A stretch of DNA of 64,000 bases from Streptomyces inusitatus (GCF_014651115.1 NZ_BMWG01000016.1:51468-115467), one strand, 5' to 3'; positions 42,805 through 52,306 are shown, counted from the stretch's first letter. Numbers and translations are program-made. Notes: generated from the sequence alone by a model not told the origin.

Positions 42805-44196
42805 ATGCCCATGGGTCACACGGCCACAGCGCAGGCCGGATCGGGCGGCCTGACAGCCACGGAGCACCGGCTGGCCAACGGCCTGCGCGTGGTGCTCTCC
42901 GAAGACCATCTGACGCCGGTCGCCGCGGTCTGCCTCTGGTACGACGTGGGCTCGCGCCACGAGGTCAAGGGCCGTACCGGACTCGCCCACCTCTTCGAGC
43001 ACCTGATGTTCCAGGGCTCCAAGCAGGTCCACGGCAACGGCCACTTCGAGCTGGTGCAGGGCGCCGGTGGTTCGCTCAACGGCACCACCAGCTTCGAGCG
43101 CACCAACTACTTCGAGACCATGCCCACCCATCAGCTGGAGCTGGCACTCTGGCTGGAGGCGGACCGGATGGGCTCCCTCCTCGCCGCGCTCGACGACGAG
43201 TCGATGGAGAACCAGCGCGACGTCGTCAAGAACGAGCGCCGCCAGCGCTACGACAACGTTCCTTACGGCACCGCGTTCGAGAAGCTCACCGCCCTCGCCT
43301 ACCCCGAGGGCCACCCGTACCACCACACCCCCATCGGCTCCATGGCCGACCTGGACGCCGCCACCCTGGAGGACGCCCGCGCCTTCTTCAGGACCTACTA
43401 CGCGCCGAACAACGCGGTGCTGTCGGTCGTCGGCGACATCGACCCGGAGAAGACGCTCGCCTGGATCGAGAAGTACTTCGGCTCCATCCCCTCCCACGAC
43501 GGCAAGCAGCCCCCGCGCGACGGCTCCCTCCCGGAGAACATCGGCGAGCAGCTCCGCGAGGTCGTCGAGGAGGACGTGCCGGCCAGGGCCCTGATGGCCG
43601 TCTACCGGCTGCCCGAGGACGGCACCCGCGAGTGCGACGCCGTCGACCTGGCGCTCACCGTCCTCGGCGGCGGCGAGTCCTCCCGGCTCCACAACCGGCT
43701 GGTACGCCGGGACCGGACGGCCGTGGCCGCCGGGTTCGGGCTGCTGCGGCTCGCCGGGGCCCCCTCGCTGGGCTGGCTGGACGTGAAGACCTCAGGCGGC
43801 GTCGAGGTCCCGCAGATCGAGACCGCCGTCGACGAGGAGCTGGCCCGCTTCGCCCAGGAGGGCCCCACCTCCGAGGAGATGGAGCGCGCCCAGGCCCAGC
43901 TTGAGCGCGAATGGCTGGACAGGCTCTCCACCGTCGCCGGCCGCGCCGACGAACTGTGCCGTTACGCGGTGCTCTTCGGCGACCCCCAGCTCGCGCTGAC
44001 CGCGGTCGAGCGCGTGCTCGACGTCACCGCCGACGAGGTCAGGGCGGTCGCCGCCGCCCGGCTGCGCCCGGACAACCGCGCGGTGCTGGTGTACGAACCG
44101 GTCGCCGCCGCCGAGGGCGACCGGCCCGACCAGGAGGCCCCGGCGGACTCCGACACGACCGAGCAGAGCGACGACGAGGAAGGGGCGCGCCAGTGA
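42805..44196 (+). CDS. M16-family zinc peptidase, catalytic subunit
   Basis: A 463-residue inverzincin (M16B) peptidase. The ATG at 42805 follows GAAGGGA by five bases. The zinc motif HxxEH is present as HLFEH near residue 55, with the distal Glu in the ENQRDVVKNERRQRYD segment. The C-terminal part has the substrate-binding block of the family, and an acidic tail ends the chain. The downstream gene encodes a second M16 protein without zinc ligands and overlaps it by GTGA, so the two most likely form a heterodimer like mitochondrial processing peptidase or PqqF/G types. Confidence 0.93.
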   Translation: MPMGHTATAQAGSGGLTATEHRLANGLRVVLSEDHLTPVAAVCLWYDVGSRHEVKGRTGLAHLFEHLMFQGSKQVHGNGHFELVQGAGGSLNGTTSFERTNYFETMPTHQLELALWLEADRMGSLLAALDDESMENQRDVVKNERRQRYDNVPYGTAFEKLTALAYPEGHPYHHTPIGSMADLDAATLEDARAFFRTYYAPNNAVLSVVGDIDPEKTLAWIEKYFGSIPSHDGKQPPRDGSLPENIGEQLREVVEEDVPARALMAVYRLPEDGTRECDAVDLALTVLGGGESSRLHNRLVRRDRTAVAAGFGLLRLAGAPSLGWLDVKTSGGVEVPQIETAVDEELARFAQEGPTSEEMERAQAQLEREWLDRLSTVAGRADELCRYAVLFGDPQLALTAVERVLDVTADEVRAVAAARLRPDNRAVLVYEPVAAAEGDRPDQEAPADSDTTEQSDDEEGARQ

Positions 44197-45590
44197 CCGA
44201 CACCGCCGAGCCGCTGACCACCATGGAGTTCCACCCGCAGCCGCAGGCGGGACAGGCCAGGCCCTGGGCGTTCCCCGCCCCCGACCGGGGCACTCTGGAC
44301 AACGGCCTGACCGTGCTGCGCTGTCACCGCCCAGGACAGCAGGTGGTGGCCGTCGAGCTGAATCTCGACGCCCCGCTCGACGCCGAGCCCGAGGGGCTCG
44401 ACGGGGTCGCGACCATCATGGCGCGCGCCCTCTCCGAGGGCACCGACAAGCGCTCCGCCGAGGAGTTCGCGGCCGAGCTGGAGCGCTGCGGGGCCACCCT
44501 CGACGCCCACGCCGACCATGCCGGCGTCCGGGTCTCGCTGGAGGTGCCGGTCTCCCGGCTGACCAAGGCGCTCGGGCTGCTCGCCGAGGCCCTGCGCGCA
44601 CCCGCCTTCCTCGACAGCGAGATCGAGCGGCTGGTGCGCAACCGGCTGGACGAGATCCCGCACGAGAGCGCCAACCCGGGCCGCCGCGCCGCCAAGGAGC
44701 TGTACCGCCAGCTCTTCCCGGCCTCCCTGCGGATCTCCCGCCCCCGGCAGGGCACCGAGGAGACCGTCGCCCGGATCGACTCCGCCGCCGTGCGCGCCTT
44801 CTTCGACGCGCATGTCCGGCCCGCCACCGGCACCGCCGTGATCGTCGGCGATCTGACCGGGGTCGACCTCGACGCCGTGCTCGCCGAGACCCTCGGCGAG
44901 TGGACGGGCGACACCGCCGCCCTCCGCCCGGTGCCCGCGGCCGTCGCCGACGACACCGGCCGGGTGGTCATCGTGGACCGCCCCGGCGCGGTCCAGACCC
45001 AGCTGCTGATCGGCCGGGTCGGCGCGGACCGCCACGACCGGGTCTGGCCCGCCCAGGTGCTCGGCGCGTACTGCCTCGGCGGCACCCTCACCTCCCGGCT
45101 CGACCGGGTGCTGCGCGAGGAGAAGGGCTACACCTACGGTGTGCGCGCCTTCGGCCAGGTGCTGCGCTCGGCCCCCGACGGCTCGGGCACGGCGCTGCTC
45201 GGCATCAGCGGCTCGGTGGACACGCCCAACACCGGCCCGGCGCTGGAGGACCTCTGGAAGGTGCTGCGGACGCTCGCGGCCGAGGGGCTCACCGACGCCG
45301 AGCGGGATGTCGCCGTACAGAATCTGGTGGGCGTGGCCCCGCTGCGGTTCGAGACGGCCGCCTCCGTCGCGGGGACGCTGGCCGACCAGGTCGAGCAGTA
45401 CCTCCCCGACGACTACCAGGCCCAGTTGTACGTCCGGCTGGCCGAGACCGGCACCGTGGAGGCGACGGCCGCGGTCGTCAACGCCTTCCCCGAGGACCGG
45501 CTGGTCACGGTGCTCGTCGGGGACGCCGGGCAGATCGCCGAGTCCGTCAAGGCGCTCGGCATCGGCGAAGTGACCGTTGTCACCGGCTGA
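44193..45590 (+). CDS. M16-family peptidase, non-catalytic partner
   Basis: A 465-residue M16B protein. Where the zinc motif should be, the sequence reads GVATIMARALSEG, so no metal site exists. The C-terminal domain retains the Arg/Tyr substrate-binding signature (LREEKGYTYGVRAFG near 310). This is the standard arrangement of an inactive partner that holds substrate for the catalytic subunit encoded just upstream; the GTG start overlaps that gene's stop codon. Confidence 0.9.
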   Translation: MTDTAEPLTTMEFHPQPQAGQARPWAFPAPDRGTLDNGLTVLRCHRPGQQVVAVELNLDAPLDAEPEGLDGVATIMARALSEGTDKRSAEEFAAELERCGATLDAHADHAGVRVSLEVPVSRLTKALGLLAEALRAPAFLDSEIERLVRNRLDEIPHESANPGRRAAKELYRQLFPASLRISRPRQGTEETVARIDSAAVRAFFDAHVRPATGTAVIVGDLTGVDLDAVLAETLGEWTGDTAALRPVPAAVADDTGRVVIVDRPGAVQTQLLIGRVGADRHDRVWPAQVLGAYCLGGTLTSRLDRVLREEKGYTYGVRAFGQVLRSAPDGSGTALLGISGSVDTPNTGPALEDLWKVLRTLAAEGLTDAERDVAVQNLVGVAPLRFETAASVAGTLADQVEQYLPDDYQAQLYVRLAETGTVEATAAVVNAFPEDRLVTVLVGDAGQIAESVKALGIGEVTVVTG

Positions 45591-45604
45591 TTGAGGTCGC
45601 GGAG

Positions 45605-45637
45605 GGAACCCCGGCGGTGACGGCCCGCCGGGGTTCC
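45605..45637 (+). terminator. Terminator of the M16 peptidase pair
   Basis: GGAACCCCGGCGG and CCGCCGGGGTTCC form a perfect 13-bp stem with a 7-base loop, 14 bases after the stop codon. Confidence 0.8.
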
Positions 45638-45799
45638 GCCGTTTGATAGTTAAATGCCCCTTTTGATGGCTGATCAGGTGGAAGCTAGCCGTCTGCCCTG
45701 TGGCATGTGCAACAAAAATCGCTCTCTGTTTGGCGAAGGAAAGCCCGCGCGCATAGCGTCGGTCCGGCTGTTCGCCCGCTGTACGCCGCACTCGTGGCA

Positions 45800-45960
45800 C
45801 GGGCAGCCATCGCCGAATCCCCACAGGGCGCGAGCCCGGGGAGCCGGGGACCCACCGTCCCCAGGGGTGAATCGTGTGCCTTCGCGTCCGTGCGGAGGGA
45901 CGCGTAGGAGACCTTCCTGCTCCGAACCCGTCAGCTAACCCGGTAGGCGAGAAGGAAGGA
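45800..45960 (+). ncRNA. ydaO-type (c-di-AMP) riboswitch
   Basis: The leader carries the conserved strings of the ydaO/yuaA class: GAGCCGGGGACCCACC (45841-45856), CCAGGGGTGAATCG (45861-45874), TAGGAGACCTTCC (45905-45917), and the hallmark CCGAACCCGTCAGCTAACC (45922-45940) followed by GGTAGGCGAGAAGG. The class binds c-di-AMP and in actinobacteria is typically placed before cell-wall hydrolase genes, which matches the M23 endopeptidase here. Ends are approximate; I have not folded it. Confidence 0.88.
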
Positions 45961-45976
45961 AAGGATCAGCCTCTCC

Positions 45977-46753
45977 ATGGCGTTGACCCGCCCCACCGGG
46001 AAACACCGTGCCCCGAGCCGTATGACGCGCCGGAGCGCGACCATCGCCGGAGCCGCCACCATCGCCACCACCGGGGTCTGCGGAACCCTCGCCACCCCGG
46101 CGGTCGCCGCCGAGACCGGCACCACAGCGTCCATGGAGGACACCGGGACCACCCTGATCCTCGCCGCCGACGCCGAGGCCGACTCCCTCGCCGACGAGGT
46201 CGCCGACCAGGCCGCCACCCAGCAGCGCGCGGCCGTCGCCCGGGTCGAGGCCGCCGAGGAGGCCGAGCGCCGCGCGGTGGCCCGCGCCCTGGAGATCCGC
46301 GAGGCCGAGGCCCGTGCCGAGCGTGAGGCCGAGCGCAAGCGGCTCAACGCCTTCCAGCTCCCCATCGCCGGTTCCCACATCTCCACCGGCTACCAGACCG
46401 GCGGCTCGCTCTGGTCCTCCGGCAGCCACTCCGGCATCGACTTCCACGCCTCCTACGGCACCTCCGTGGTCTCCGTCGGCTCGGGCACCGTCGTGGAGGC
46501 CGGCTGGGGCGGCGCGTACGGGAACAACGTCGTGATCCGGATGAACGACGGCACCTACACCCAGTACGGCCATCTCGCCTCCGTCGGTGTGGCCGTGGGC
46601 CAGGCCGTCGTGCCGGGCCAGCAGATAGGCCTCGCGGGCTCCACCGGCAACTCCACCGGGACGCATCTCCACTTCGAGGCCCGCACCGGCTCCGAGTACG
46701 GCTCGGACGTCAACCCGGTCGCCTATCTCCGCGCCCGGGGCGTCTCCCTCTGA
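45977..46753 (+). CDS. Secreted M23-family peptidoglycan endopeptidase
   Basis: A 258-residue cell-wall hydrolase. A long signal peptide (about 1-45, with Arg-rich start and ending TPAVAA) is followed by a coiled-coil Ala/Glu/Arg-rich helix (70-125) and the LytM domain. Zinc ligands are in the HSGID motif near 155 and HLHFEAR near 235, with YGHL between. It cuts peptide cross-bridges of peptidoglycan. The riboswitch in its leader should tie expression to c-di-AMP and osmotic state. Confidence 0.94.
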   Translation: MALTRPTGKHRAPSRMTRRSATIAGAATIATTGVCGTLATPAVAAETGTTASMEDTGTTLILAADAEADSLADEVADQAATQQRAAVARVEAAEEAERRAVARALEIREAEARAEREAERKRLNAFQLPIAGSHISTGYQTGGSLWSSGSHSGIDFHASYGTSVVSVGSGTVVEAGWGGAYGNNVVIRMNDGTYTQYGHLASVGVAVGQAVVPGQQIGLAGSTGNSTGTHLHFEARTGSEYGSDVNPVAYLRARGVSL

Positions 46754-46758
46754 CAAAA

Positions 46759-46802
46759 AGCGAAGCCGTGGTGTCCCGCGAACGGGACACCACGGCTTCG
46801 CT
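46759..46802. terminator. Bidirectional terminator M23 / ptsH
   Basis: A perfect 20-bp stem (46759-46778 with 46783-46802) with a CGAA loop sits between two convergent genes. Confidence 0.9.
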
Positions 46803-46827
46803 CCGCCCCGGGGCGGTCAGGGTCGGG

Positions 46828-47109
46828 TCAGACCGTCTCGGGAAGCTCTTCGAGGCCCTCGGCGACCAGCTTCGCCAGCCGGTCCAGCGCGGCGTCGGCG
46901 CCCTCGGCGTCGGAGGCCAGCACGATCTCCTCGCCGCCCTGGGCGCCCAGACCCAGCACCGCGAGCATGGAGGCCGCGTTGACCGGGTTGCCGTCGGCCT
47001 TGGCGATCGTGACCGGAACGCCGGAGGCCGTCGTGGCCCGGACGAAGATGGAGGCGGGTCGGGCGTGCAGGCCCTCGGCCCAGCCGACGGTGACGCGGCG
47101 CTCAGCCAT
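46828..47109 (-). CDS. ptsH: HPr, phosphocarrier protein of the PTS
   Basis: A 93-residue phosphocarrier that passes phosphate from enzyme I to sugar-specific EIIA. The phosphorylated His15 lies in GLHARPAS, and the Ser46-type segment reads NAASMLAVLGLGA. Length and motifs are complete. The ATG at 47109 follows GAAGGGC. It is divergent from the acyltransferase gene, 81 bases away. Confidence 0.96.
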   Translation of the reverse strand: MAERRVTVGWAEGLHARPASIFVRATTASGVPVTIAKADGNPVNAASMLAVLGLGAQGGEEIVLASDAEGADAALDRLAKLVAEGLEELPETV

Positions 47110-47178
47110 AGTGTTGCCCTTCGGGGTAAATCGGTTGTCTAGACCAGTGTGCCATGGTACGGGACCAGCAGGCCGCCG

Positions 47179-47184
47179 TACGCT
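47179..47184 (+). promoter_or_regulatory. -10 element TACGCT of a leaderless transcript
   Basis: TACGCT ends six bases before the ATG at 47191, without a ribosome site. Confidence 0.55.
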
Positions 47185-47190
47185 TTCGGC

Positions 47191-50100
47191 ATGCGGAGCG
47201 CGGCTGAGCAGACCTATCCCGATCACTGGGAAGCAGATGTGGTGCTGCGCGACGGGGGCACCGCGCGCATCAGGCCCATCACCACCGAGGACGCCGGGCG
47301 GCTGGTCAGCTTCTACGAACAGGTCTCGGACGAGTCCAAGTACTACCGCTTCTTCGCGCCCTACCCCCAGCTCTCCGCCAAGGACGTCCACCGCTTCACC
47401 CACCACGACTATGTGGACCGGGTCGGGCTCGCCGTCACCGTGGGCGGGGAGTTCATCGCGACCGTCCGCTACGACCGGATCGACGCCGCGGGCCGCCCCG
47501 CGAGCGCCCCCGCCGACCAGGCCGAGGTCGCCTTCCTCGTCCAGGACGCCCACCAGGGGCGCGGGGTCGCCTCCGCGCTGCTCGAACACATCGCCGCGGT
47601 GGCCCGGGAGCGCGGGATCCGGCGGTTCGCCGCCGAGGTGCTGCCCGCGAACACCAAGATGATCAAGGTGTTCCGGGACGCCGGATTCACCCAGCGGCGC
47701 AGCTTCGAGGACGGCTCCGTCCATCTCACCCTCGATCTCGAACCCACCGAGAAGTCCCTCGCCGTGCAGCGCGCCCGTGAGCAGCGCGCCGAGGCCCGCT
47801 CTGTACAGCGGCTCCTCGCACCCGGCTCGGTGGCCGTGATCGGCGCCGGACGCACCCCGGGCGGGGTCGGCCGGAGTGTGCTCCGCAATCTCGTCGCCAG
47901 CGGGTACGCGGGCCGCGTCTACGCGGTGAACAGCGCCTTTCCCGCCTCGTGGCACGAGGTCGACGGGGTGCCCGCGGTCCGCTCCGTCGGCGAGATCACC
48001 GGCGGGATCACCGGCGGGCCCGGGGAGACGGTCGACCTCGCGATCGTCGCGGTCCCGGCCGAGCGGGTGCCCGAGGCGGTCGCCGACTGCGGCGAGCACG
48101 GAGTGCGCGGGCTCGTCGTGCTCTCCGCCGGATACGCCGAGAGCGGGGTGGACGGCAGACGCCGCCAGCGGGAGCTGGTCCGCCAGGCCCGCTCGTACGG
48201 CATGCGGATCATCGGCCCGAACTCGTTCGGGATCATCAGCACCGCCGCCCCGGCCCGGCTCAACGCCTCGCTCGCGCCGCAGATGCCCGAGCCCGGGCGG
48301 ATCGGGCTCTTCACCCAGTCCGGCGCGATCGGCATCGCGCTGCTGTCGGGGCTGCACCGAAGGGGAGCCGGGCTCTCCACCTTCATCTCCTCCGGGAACC
48401 GGGCGGACGTCTCCGGCAACGACTTCCTCCAGTACTGGTACGAGGACCCGGACACCGATGTCGTCCTCCTCTATCTGGAGTCGATCGGCAACCCGCGCAA
48501 ATTCACCCGGCTCGCCCGGCGCACGGCCGCCGTCAAGCCCGTGGTCGTCGTGAAGGGGGCCCGGCACAGCGGCAGCGAGCCGCCCGGCCACGCCGTCCGG
48601 GCGACCCGGATCCCGGACGCGGCGGTGGGGGCGCTGCTGCGGCAGGCCGGAGTGATCCGCGTCGACACCGTCACCGAGCTGATCGACGCCGGGCTGCTGC
48701 TCGCGGGCCAGCCGCTGCCCGCCGGACCCCGGGTGGCGATCCTCGGGAACTCCGAGTCGCTGGGGCTGCTGACGTACGACGCGTGCCTGACGGAGGGGCT
48801 CCGCCCGCTGCCCCCGCTCGATCTGACGACGGACGCCACCCCGGCGGACTTCCGCGCCGCCCTCGCCCGGGCGCTCGCCGACGACGGCTGCGACGCCGTG
48901 GTGGTGACGGCGATCCCGTGGGTGGGGGAGAACGGGGAGTCCGAGTCCGGCGACGGCGAGGTGCTGGCGGCGGCCCTCCGGGAGGCAGCCGCCGCGGCCC
49001 CCGCCCCGGCGAAGCCGGTGGCGGTGGTCCATGTGGAGCTGGGCGGCCTCTCCGGCGCCCTCGCCGCGACCCGCGCCCGCCCCCGCCCGCCCACCGCCGA
49101 CCACGGCCGTCCCGACGGCCCGTCCGAGCCCGCCGACGCCCGTTCCCGTACGTCGTCGGCCCCTGAGCCCGGAGCGTCCGGCGCGGGAAGTCCGTCCGCA
49201 CCGGACCGCGCCACGGGCGCGCGCGCCGGGGCGGGGGCCGGGCACACCGACACCCCCGGCGCGTCCGCGCACGCGGACCCCCGCCCCGGTACGCGGGCCC
49301 CCGGCCGCGCCGCCCTTGGGACCGGTGACGGGACCGGCCGGACGGCCGCCCCGGAAACCGGCGCGTCCACCGCCGGGAACCCGACCCCACCGGGCCCGCC
49401 CGATGGCACAGGCTCCCCGGATCCGGGCCCCGGCGGCAACGGCCGGGGCCGTATCCCCGCGTACCCCGCCGCCGAGCGGGCCGTACGGGCGCTGTCGCAG
49501 GCGGTCGGATACGCGCAGTGGCGGCGCGGCGCGGCCGAGCCCGGCAAGGTTCCGCAGTACGACGACATCGACGAGGGCGGAGCCGCCGACCGGATCGAGC
49601 GGCTGCTCGCCGAGGGCGGCAGCGGCACCCTCCCCGCCGCCGACGCGCACGAGCTGCTCGCGCGGTACGGAATCGCGGTCCGGCCCACCCTCCCCGCCCC
49701 CGAGCCCGAAGCGGCCGCCGCCGCGGCGGCCCGCCTCGGCTACCCCGTGGCGCTCAAGACCACCGCGCCCCATCTGCGCCACCGCCCCGACCTCGGCGGC
49801 GTACGGCTCGACCTCGCGGACGAGGCGCAGCTGCGCCACGCCTACCGCGAACTGACCGAGCTGCTCGGCAGACCGGCCGAGCTGCGGCCCGTCGTCCAGT
49901 CGATGGCCGCGCGGGGCGTCGACACCGTCGTCCGGGCCGTGATCGACCCCGCCGTCGGCGCGGTCCTCTCCTTCGGGCTCGCCGGAGCGGCGTCCGAACT
50001 GCTCGGGGACACCTCCCACCGGCTCATTCCGGCCACCGACCGCGATGCCGCGGAATTGATCAGAGCCATCCGGACCGCTCCCCTCCTCTTCGGCTGGCGA

Positions 50101-50307
50101 GGCTCGGCCCCCGTGGACACCCCGGCCCTCGAAGAGCTGCTGCTGCGAGTATCACGACTGGTGGACGACCACCCGGAAGTGGTCGGAATCAGTCTTGAAC
50201 CCGTCGTCGTGGCTCAGCACGGACTCTCCGTGCTCGGCGCGTCCGTCCGTCTCGCGCCCCCCGCCACCTTCACCGACCTGGGGCCGCGCCGACTCCCCAG
50301 CTACTGA
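47191..50307 (+). CDS. GNAT/acyl-CoA-synthetase (ADP-forming) fusion, Pat-type protein acyltransferase
   Basis: A 1038-residue protein. Residues 1-175 are a GNAT acetyltransferase (AEVAFLVQDAHQGRGVASALLEH near 110). Then come a CoA-binding Rossmann domain (AVIGAGRTPGGVGRSV near 212), two succinyl-CoA-ligase-like domains (IGPNSFGIIS, QSGAIGIALLSGL), a disordered Pro/Ala/Gly linker (about 623-755) and an ATP-grasp domain (DAHELLARYGIAVRP, YPVALKTTAPHLRHRPDLGGVR). The layout is that of Streptomyces Pat enzymes that acetylate acyl-CoA synthetases, with the GNAT at the N-terminus. The linker is unusually long. Confidence 0.9.
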   Translation: MRSAAEQTYPDHWEADVVLRDGGTARIRPITTEDAGRLVSFYEQVSDESKYYRFFAPYPQLSAKDVHRFTHHDYVDRVGLAVTVGGEFIATVRYDRIDAAGRPASAPADQAEVAFLVQDAHQGRGVASALLEHIAAVARERGIRRFAAEVLPANTKMIKVFRDAGFTQRRSFEDGSVHLTLDLEPTEKSLAVQRAREQRAEARSVQRLLAPGSVAVIGAGRTPGGVGRSVLRNLVASGYAGRVYAVNSAFPASWHEVDGVPAVRSVGEITGGITGGPGETVDLAIVAVPAERVPEAVADCGEHGVRGLVVLSAGYAESGVDGRRRQRELVRQARSYGMRIIGPNSFGIISTAAPARLNASLAPQMPEPGRIGLFTQSGAIGIALLSGLHRRGAGLSTFISSGNRADVSGNDFLQYWYEDPDTDVVLLYLESIGNPRKFTRLARRTAAVKPVVVVKGARHSGSEPPGHAVRATRIPDAAVGALLRQAGVIRVDTVTELIDAGLLLAGQPLPAGPRVAILGNSESLGLLTYDACLTEGLRPLPPLDLTTDATPADFRAALARALADDGCDAVVVTAIPWVGENGESESGDGEVLAAALREAAAAAPAPAKPVAVVHVELGGLSGALAATRARPRPPTADHGRPDGPSEPADARSRTSSAPEPGASGAGSPSAPDRATGARAGAGAGHTDTPGASAHADPRPGTRAPGRAALGTGDGTGRTAAPETGASTAGNPTPPGPPDGTGSPDPGPGGNGRGRIPAYPAAERAVRALSQAVGYAQWRRGAAEPGKVPQYDDIDEGGAADRIERLLAEGGSGTLPAADAHELLARYGIAVRPTLPAPEPEAAAAAAARLGYPVALKTTAPHLRHRPDLGGVRLDLADEAQLRHAYRELTELLGRPAELRPVVQSMAARGVDTVVRAVIDPAVGAVLSFGLAGAASELLGDTSHRLIPATDRDAAELIRAIRTAPLLFGWRGSAPVDTPALEELLLRVSRLVDDHPEVVGISLEPVVVAQHGLSVLGASVRLAPPATFTDLGPRRLPSY

Positions 50308-50340
50308 GCGGACTGAGCGCTCGGCGCCGCTCAGGCCCCG

Positions 50341-50346
50341 TAGGAT
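50341..50346 (+). promoter_or_regulatory. -10 element TAGGAT of a leaderless transcript
   Basis: TAGGAT ends seven bases before the ATG at 50354, in the short gap after the acyltransferase gene. Confidence 0.6.
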
Positions 50347-50353
50347 GGACCGC

Positions 50354-50947
50354 ATGGCGAAGACCGGTACGACGACCCAGGGGCTGCGCGCGGCGATCGA
50401 GCGCAGCGGCTACTACCCGGCTCTCGTGGCAGAGGCGGTGGAGGCCGCTGTCGGCGGAGAGCAGATCTCGTCGTACCTGGTCCACCAGGAGACCACGTTC
50501 GACGCCAATGAAGTGCGCCGCCATGTCACGGTCCTCGTTCTCACCGGCAACCGCTTCATCGTCAGCCACACCGACGAGCAGACGGCCGACTCCAGCTCGC
50601 CCACGCCGTACGCCACCACCTCCACCGAGTCGGTGAAGCTCGACCGGATCTCGTCGGTCGTGGTCAGCCGTGTGGTCGCCAATCCGGAGTCGTACACCCC
50701 CGGCACCCTGCCCCGCGAGGTCGTCCTCACCATCGGCTGGGGCGCGGTCTCCCGGCTGGATCTGGAGCCCGCCGCCTGCGGCGACCCCAACTGCGAGGCC
50801 GACCACGGCTACACCGGCAACTCCACCGCCGACGATCTCAGCCTCCGGGTCAGCGAGGCCGGCGACGGCCCGGACACCGTCCGGCAGACCCTCGTCTTCG
50901 CCCAGGCGCTCTCCGAGGCGACCGCGGCCACCGGCACCGCCCGCTGA
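50354..50947 (+). CDS. DUF5998 protein
   Basis: A 197-residue actinobacterial protein of unknown function. It reads as a compact beta-rich domain (HQETTFDANEVRRHVTVLVLTGNRFIVSHTDE, then SVKLDRISSVVVSRVV and REVVLTIGWGAVSRLDLEP) of possible PH-like fold, with a Cys pair in ACGDPNCEADHGY that may bind zinc. Its stop overlaps the start of the next gene (TGATG), so the two are likely coupled. Confidence 0.78.
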   Translation: MAKTGTTTQGLRAAIERSGYYPALVAEAVEAAVGGEQISSYLVHQETTFDANEVRRHVTVLVLTGNRFIVSHTDEQTADSSSPTPYATTSTESVKLDRISSVVVSRVVANPESYTPGTLPREVVLTIGWGAVSRLDLEPAACGDPNCEADHGYTGNSTADDLSLRVSEAGDGPDTVRQTLVFAQALSEATAATGTAR

Positions 50948-52149
50948 TGGTCCAGCCCGCCGCCTCGGCCCTCTGGCCCGACGAACCCGAACTCCTCACC
51001 GTCGAGAGCGCCCCGGTGCCCGAGTACGGCAGGGGCTCGCTCGCCGATCTGCTGCCGACCCTCGCGGCCGGCCAGGGTGTGCCGGGTTTCACCCCGCTCA
51101 TCGAGGAGCTCACCCCCGCCGACCGCAACTGCGTCTTCCTGATCGACGGGCTCGGCTGGGAGCAGATCAGAAACCACCCGGACGAGGCGCCCTACCTCAC
51201 CTCGCTCCTCCCCACCTCGCGCGGCGGCACCGGCCGGCCGATCACCGCCGGTTTCCCCGCCACCACCGCGACCTCGCTCGCCTCGGTCGGCACCGGCCTC
51301 CCCCCGGGCGCCCACGGCCTCCCCGGCTACACCGTCCGCGACCCCGCCACCGGCGCGCTGATGAACCAGCTCCGCTGGAAGCCGTACACCGACCCGCGCG
51401 CCTGGCAGCCGTACCCGACCGTCTTCGGGCGCGCCCACGACGCCGGGGTGCACACCGCCCAGGTCTCGTCCCCGATGTTCGAGCAGACCCCGCTGACCAA
51501 GATCGCGCTCAGCGGCGGAACGTTTCACGGCAGGCTCGGCGGCGAGGAGCGGATGGATCTGGCGGCCGAGCAGCTCGCCGCCGGTGACCGCTCCCTCGTC
51601 TACACGTACTACAGCGAGGTCGACGGCAAGGGCCACGGCTTCGGCGTGGACTCCGACGCCTGGCGCGGCCAGCTGATGTACGTGGACCGGCTGGTGCAGC
51701 GTCTCGCGGAGCAGCTCCCGCCGCGCGCCGCGCTCTATGTCACCGCCGACCACGGCATGATCGACATCCCCTTCGACGAGGAGTCGCGCATCGACTTCGA
51801 CGAGGACTGGGAGCTGCGGGCCGGGGTCGCCCTGCTGGGCGGCGAGGGCAGAGCCCGTCATGTCTACGCGGTCCCCGGGGCCGAGGCCGATGTGCTCGCC
51901 GTCTGGCGCGAGGTGCTGGGCGACAGATTCTGGGTCGCGAGCCGCGCGGAGGCCGTCGCCGCCGGCTGGTTCGGGCCCTCGGTCGACGAGCGGGTCCTGG
52001 GACGGATCGGCGATGTGATCGCCGCCGCCCACGACGAGGTCGCGATCACCGCCTCCGTCCAGGAGCGGCACGAGTCGGCGATGGTCGGCCTGCACGGCTC
52101 CATGACCGCTGTCGAGCAGCTGGTCCCGCTGCTCGAAGTGCGTACATGA
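50947..52149 (+). CDS. Alkaline phosphatase/nucleotide pyrophosphatase superfamily protein
   Basis: A 400-residue type I phosphodiesterase-like enzyme. The metal-bound core is visible: FLIDGLGWEQI near 65, the nucleophile Thr in FPATTATSLASVGTG near 105, YYSEVDGKGHGFG near 225 and TADHGMIDIP near 275, which supply Asp and His ligands for two metals. The substrate is unknown. It lacks a signal peptide, so it probably acts in the cytoplasm. It overlaps the DUF5998 gene and precedes thymidine kinase. Confidence 0.87.
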   Translation: MVQPAASALWPDEPELLTVESAPVPEYGRGSLADLLPTLAAGQGVPGFTPLIEELTPADRNCVFLIDGLGWEQIRNHPDEAPYLTSLLPTSRGGTGRPITAGFPATTATSLASVGTGLPPGAHGLPGYTVRDPATGALMNQLRWKPYTDPRAWQPYPTVFGRAHDAGVHTAQVSSPMFEQTPLTKIALSGGTFHGRLGGEERMDLAAEQLAAGDRSLVYTYYSEVDGKGHGFGVDSDAWRGQLMYVDRLVQRLAEQLPPRAALYVTADHGMIDIPFDEESRIDFDEDWELRAGVALLGGEGRARHVYAVPGAEADVLAVWREVLGDRFWVASRAEAVAAGWFGPSVDERVLGRIGDVIAAAHDEVAITASVQERHESAMVGLHGSMTAVEQLVPLLEVRT

Positions 52150-52306
52150 TGCGTGCGTGATGCGCGCGTACGTGACACCGCGCCGGTAAGCCCCGCTCCG
52201 CCCGACGGCCGCCGCGCCCGCCCGCCGGCTTGTCCGCTCGCTCGCGGCAGTATGTTCATCCGATCCACCCGACAGCGTCCCGCCATCGAAAGGCCCCCGA
52301 CCTCCC

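Larger units (their letters stand above)
45591..45976. other. Leader region of the M23 peptidase gene
   Basis: The 386 bases hold, in order, the terminator of the M16 pair, a promoter (TTGGCG 45730-45735, 18 bases, TAGCGT 45754-45759) and a structured leader that I read as a ydaO-type riboswitch. No gene lies in it. Confidence 0.7.
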
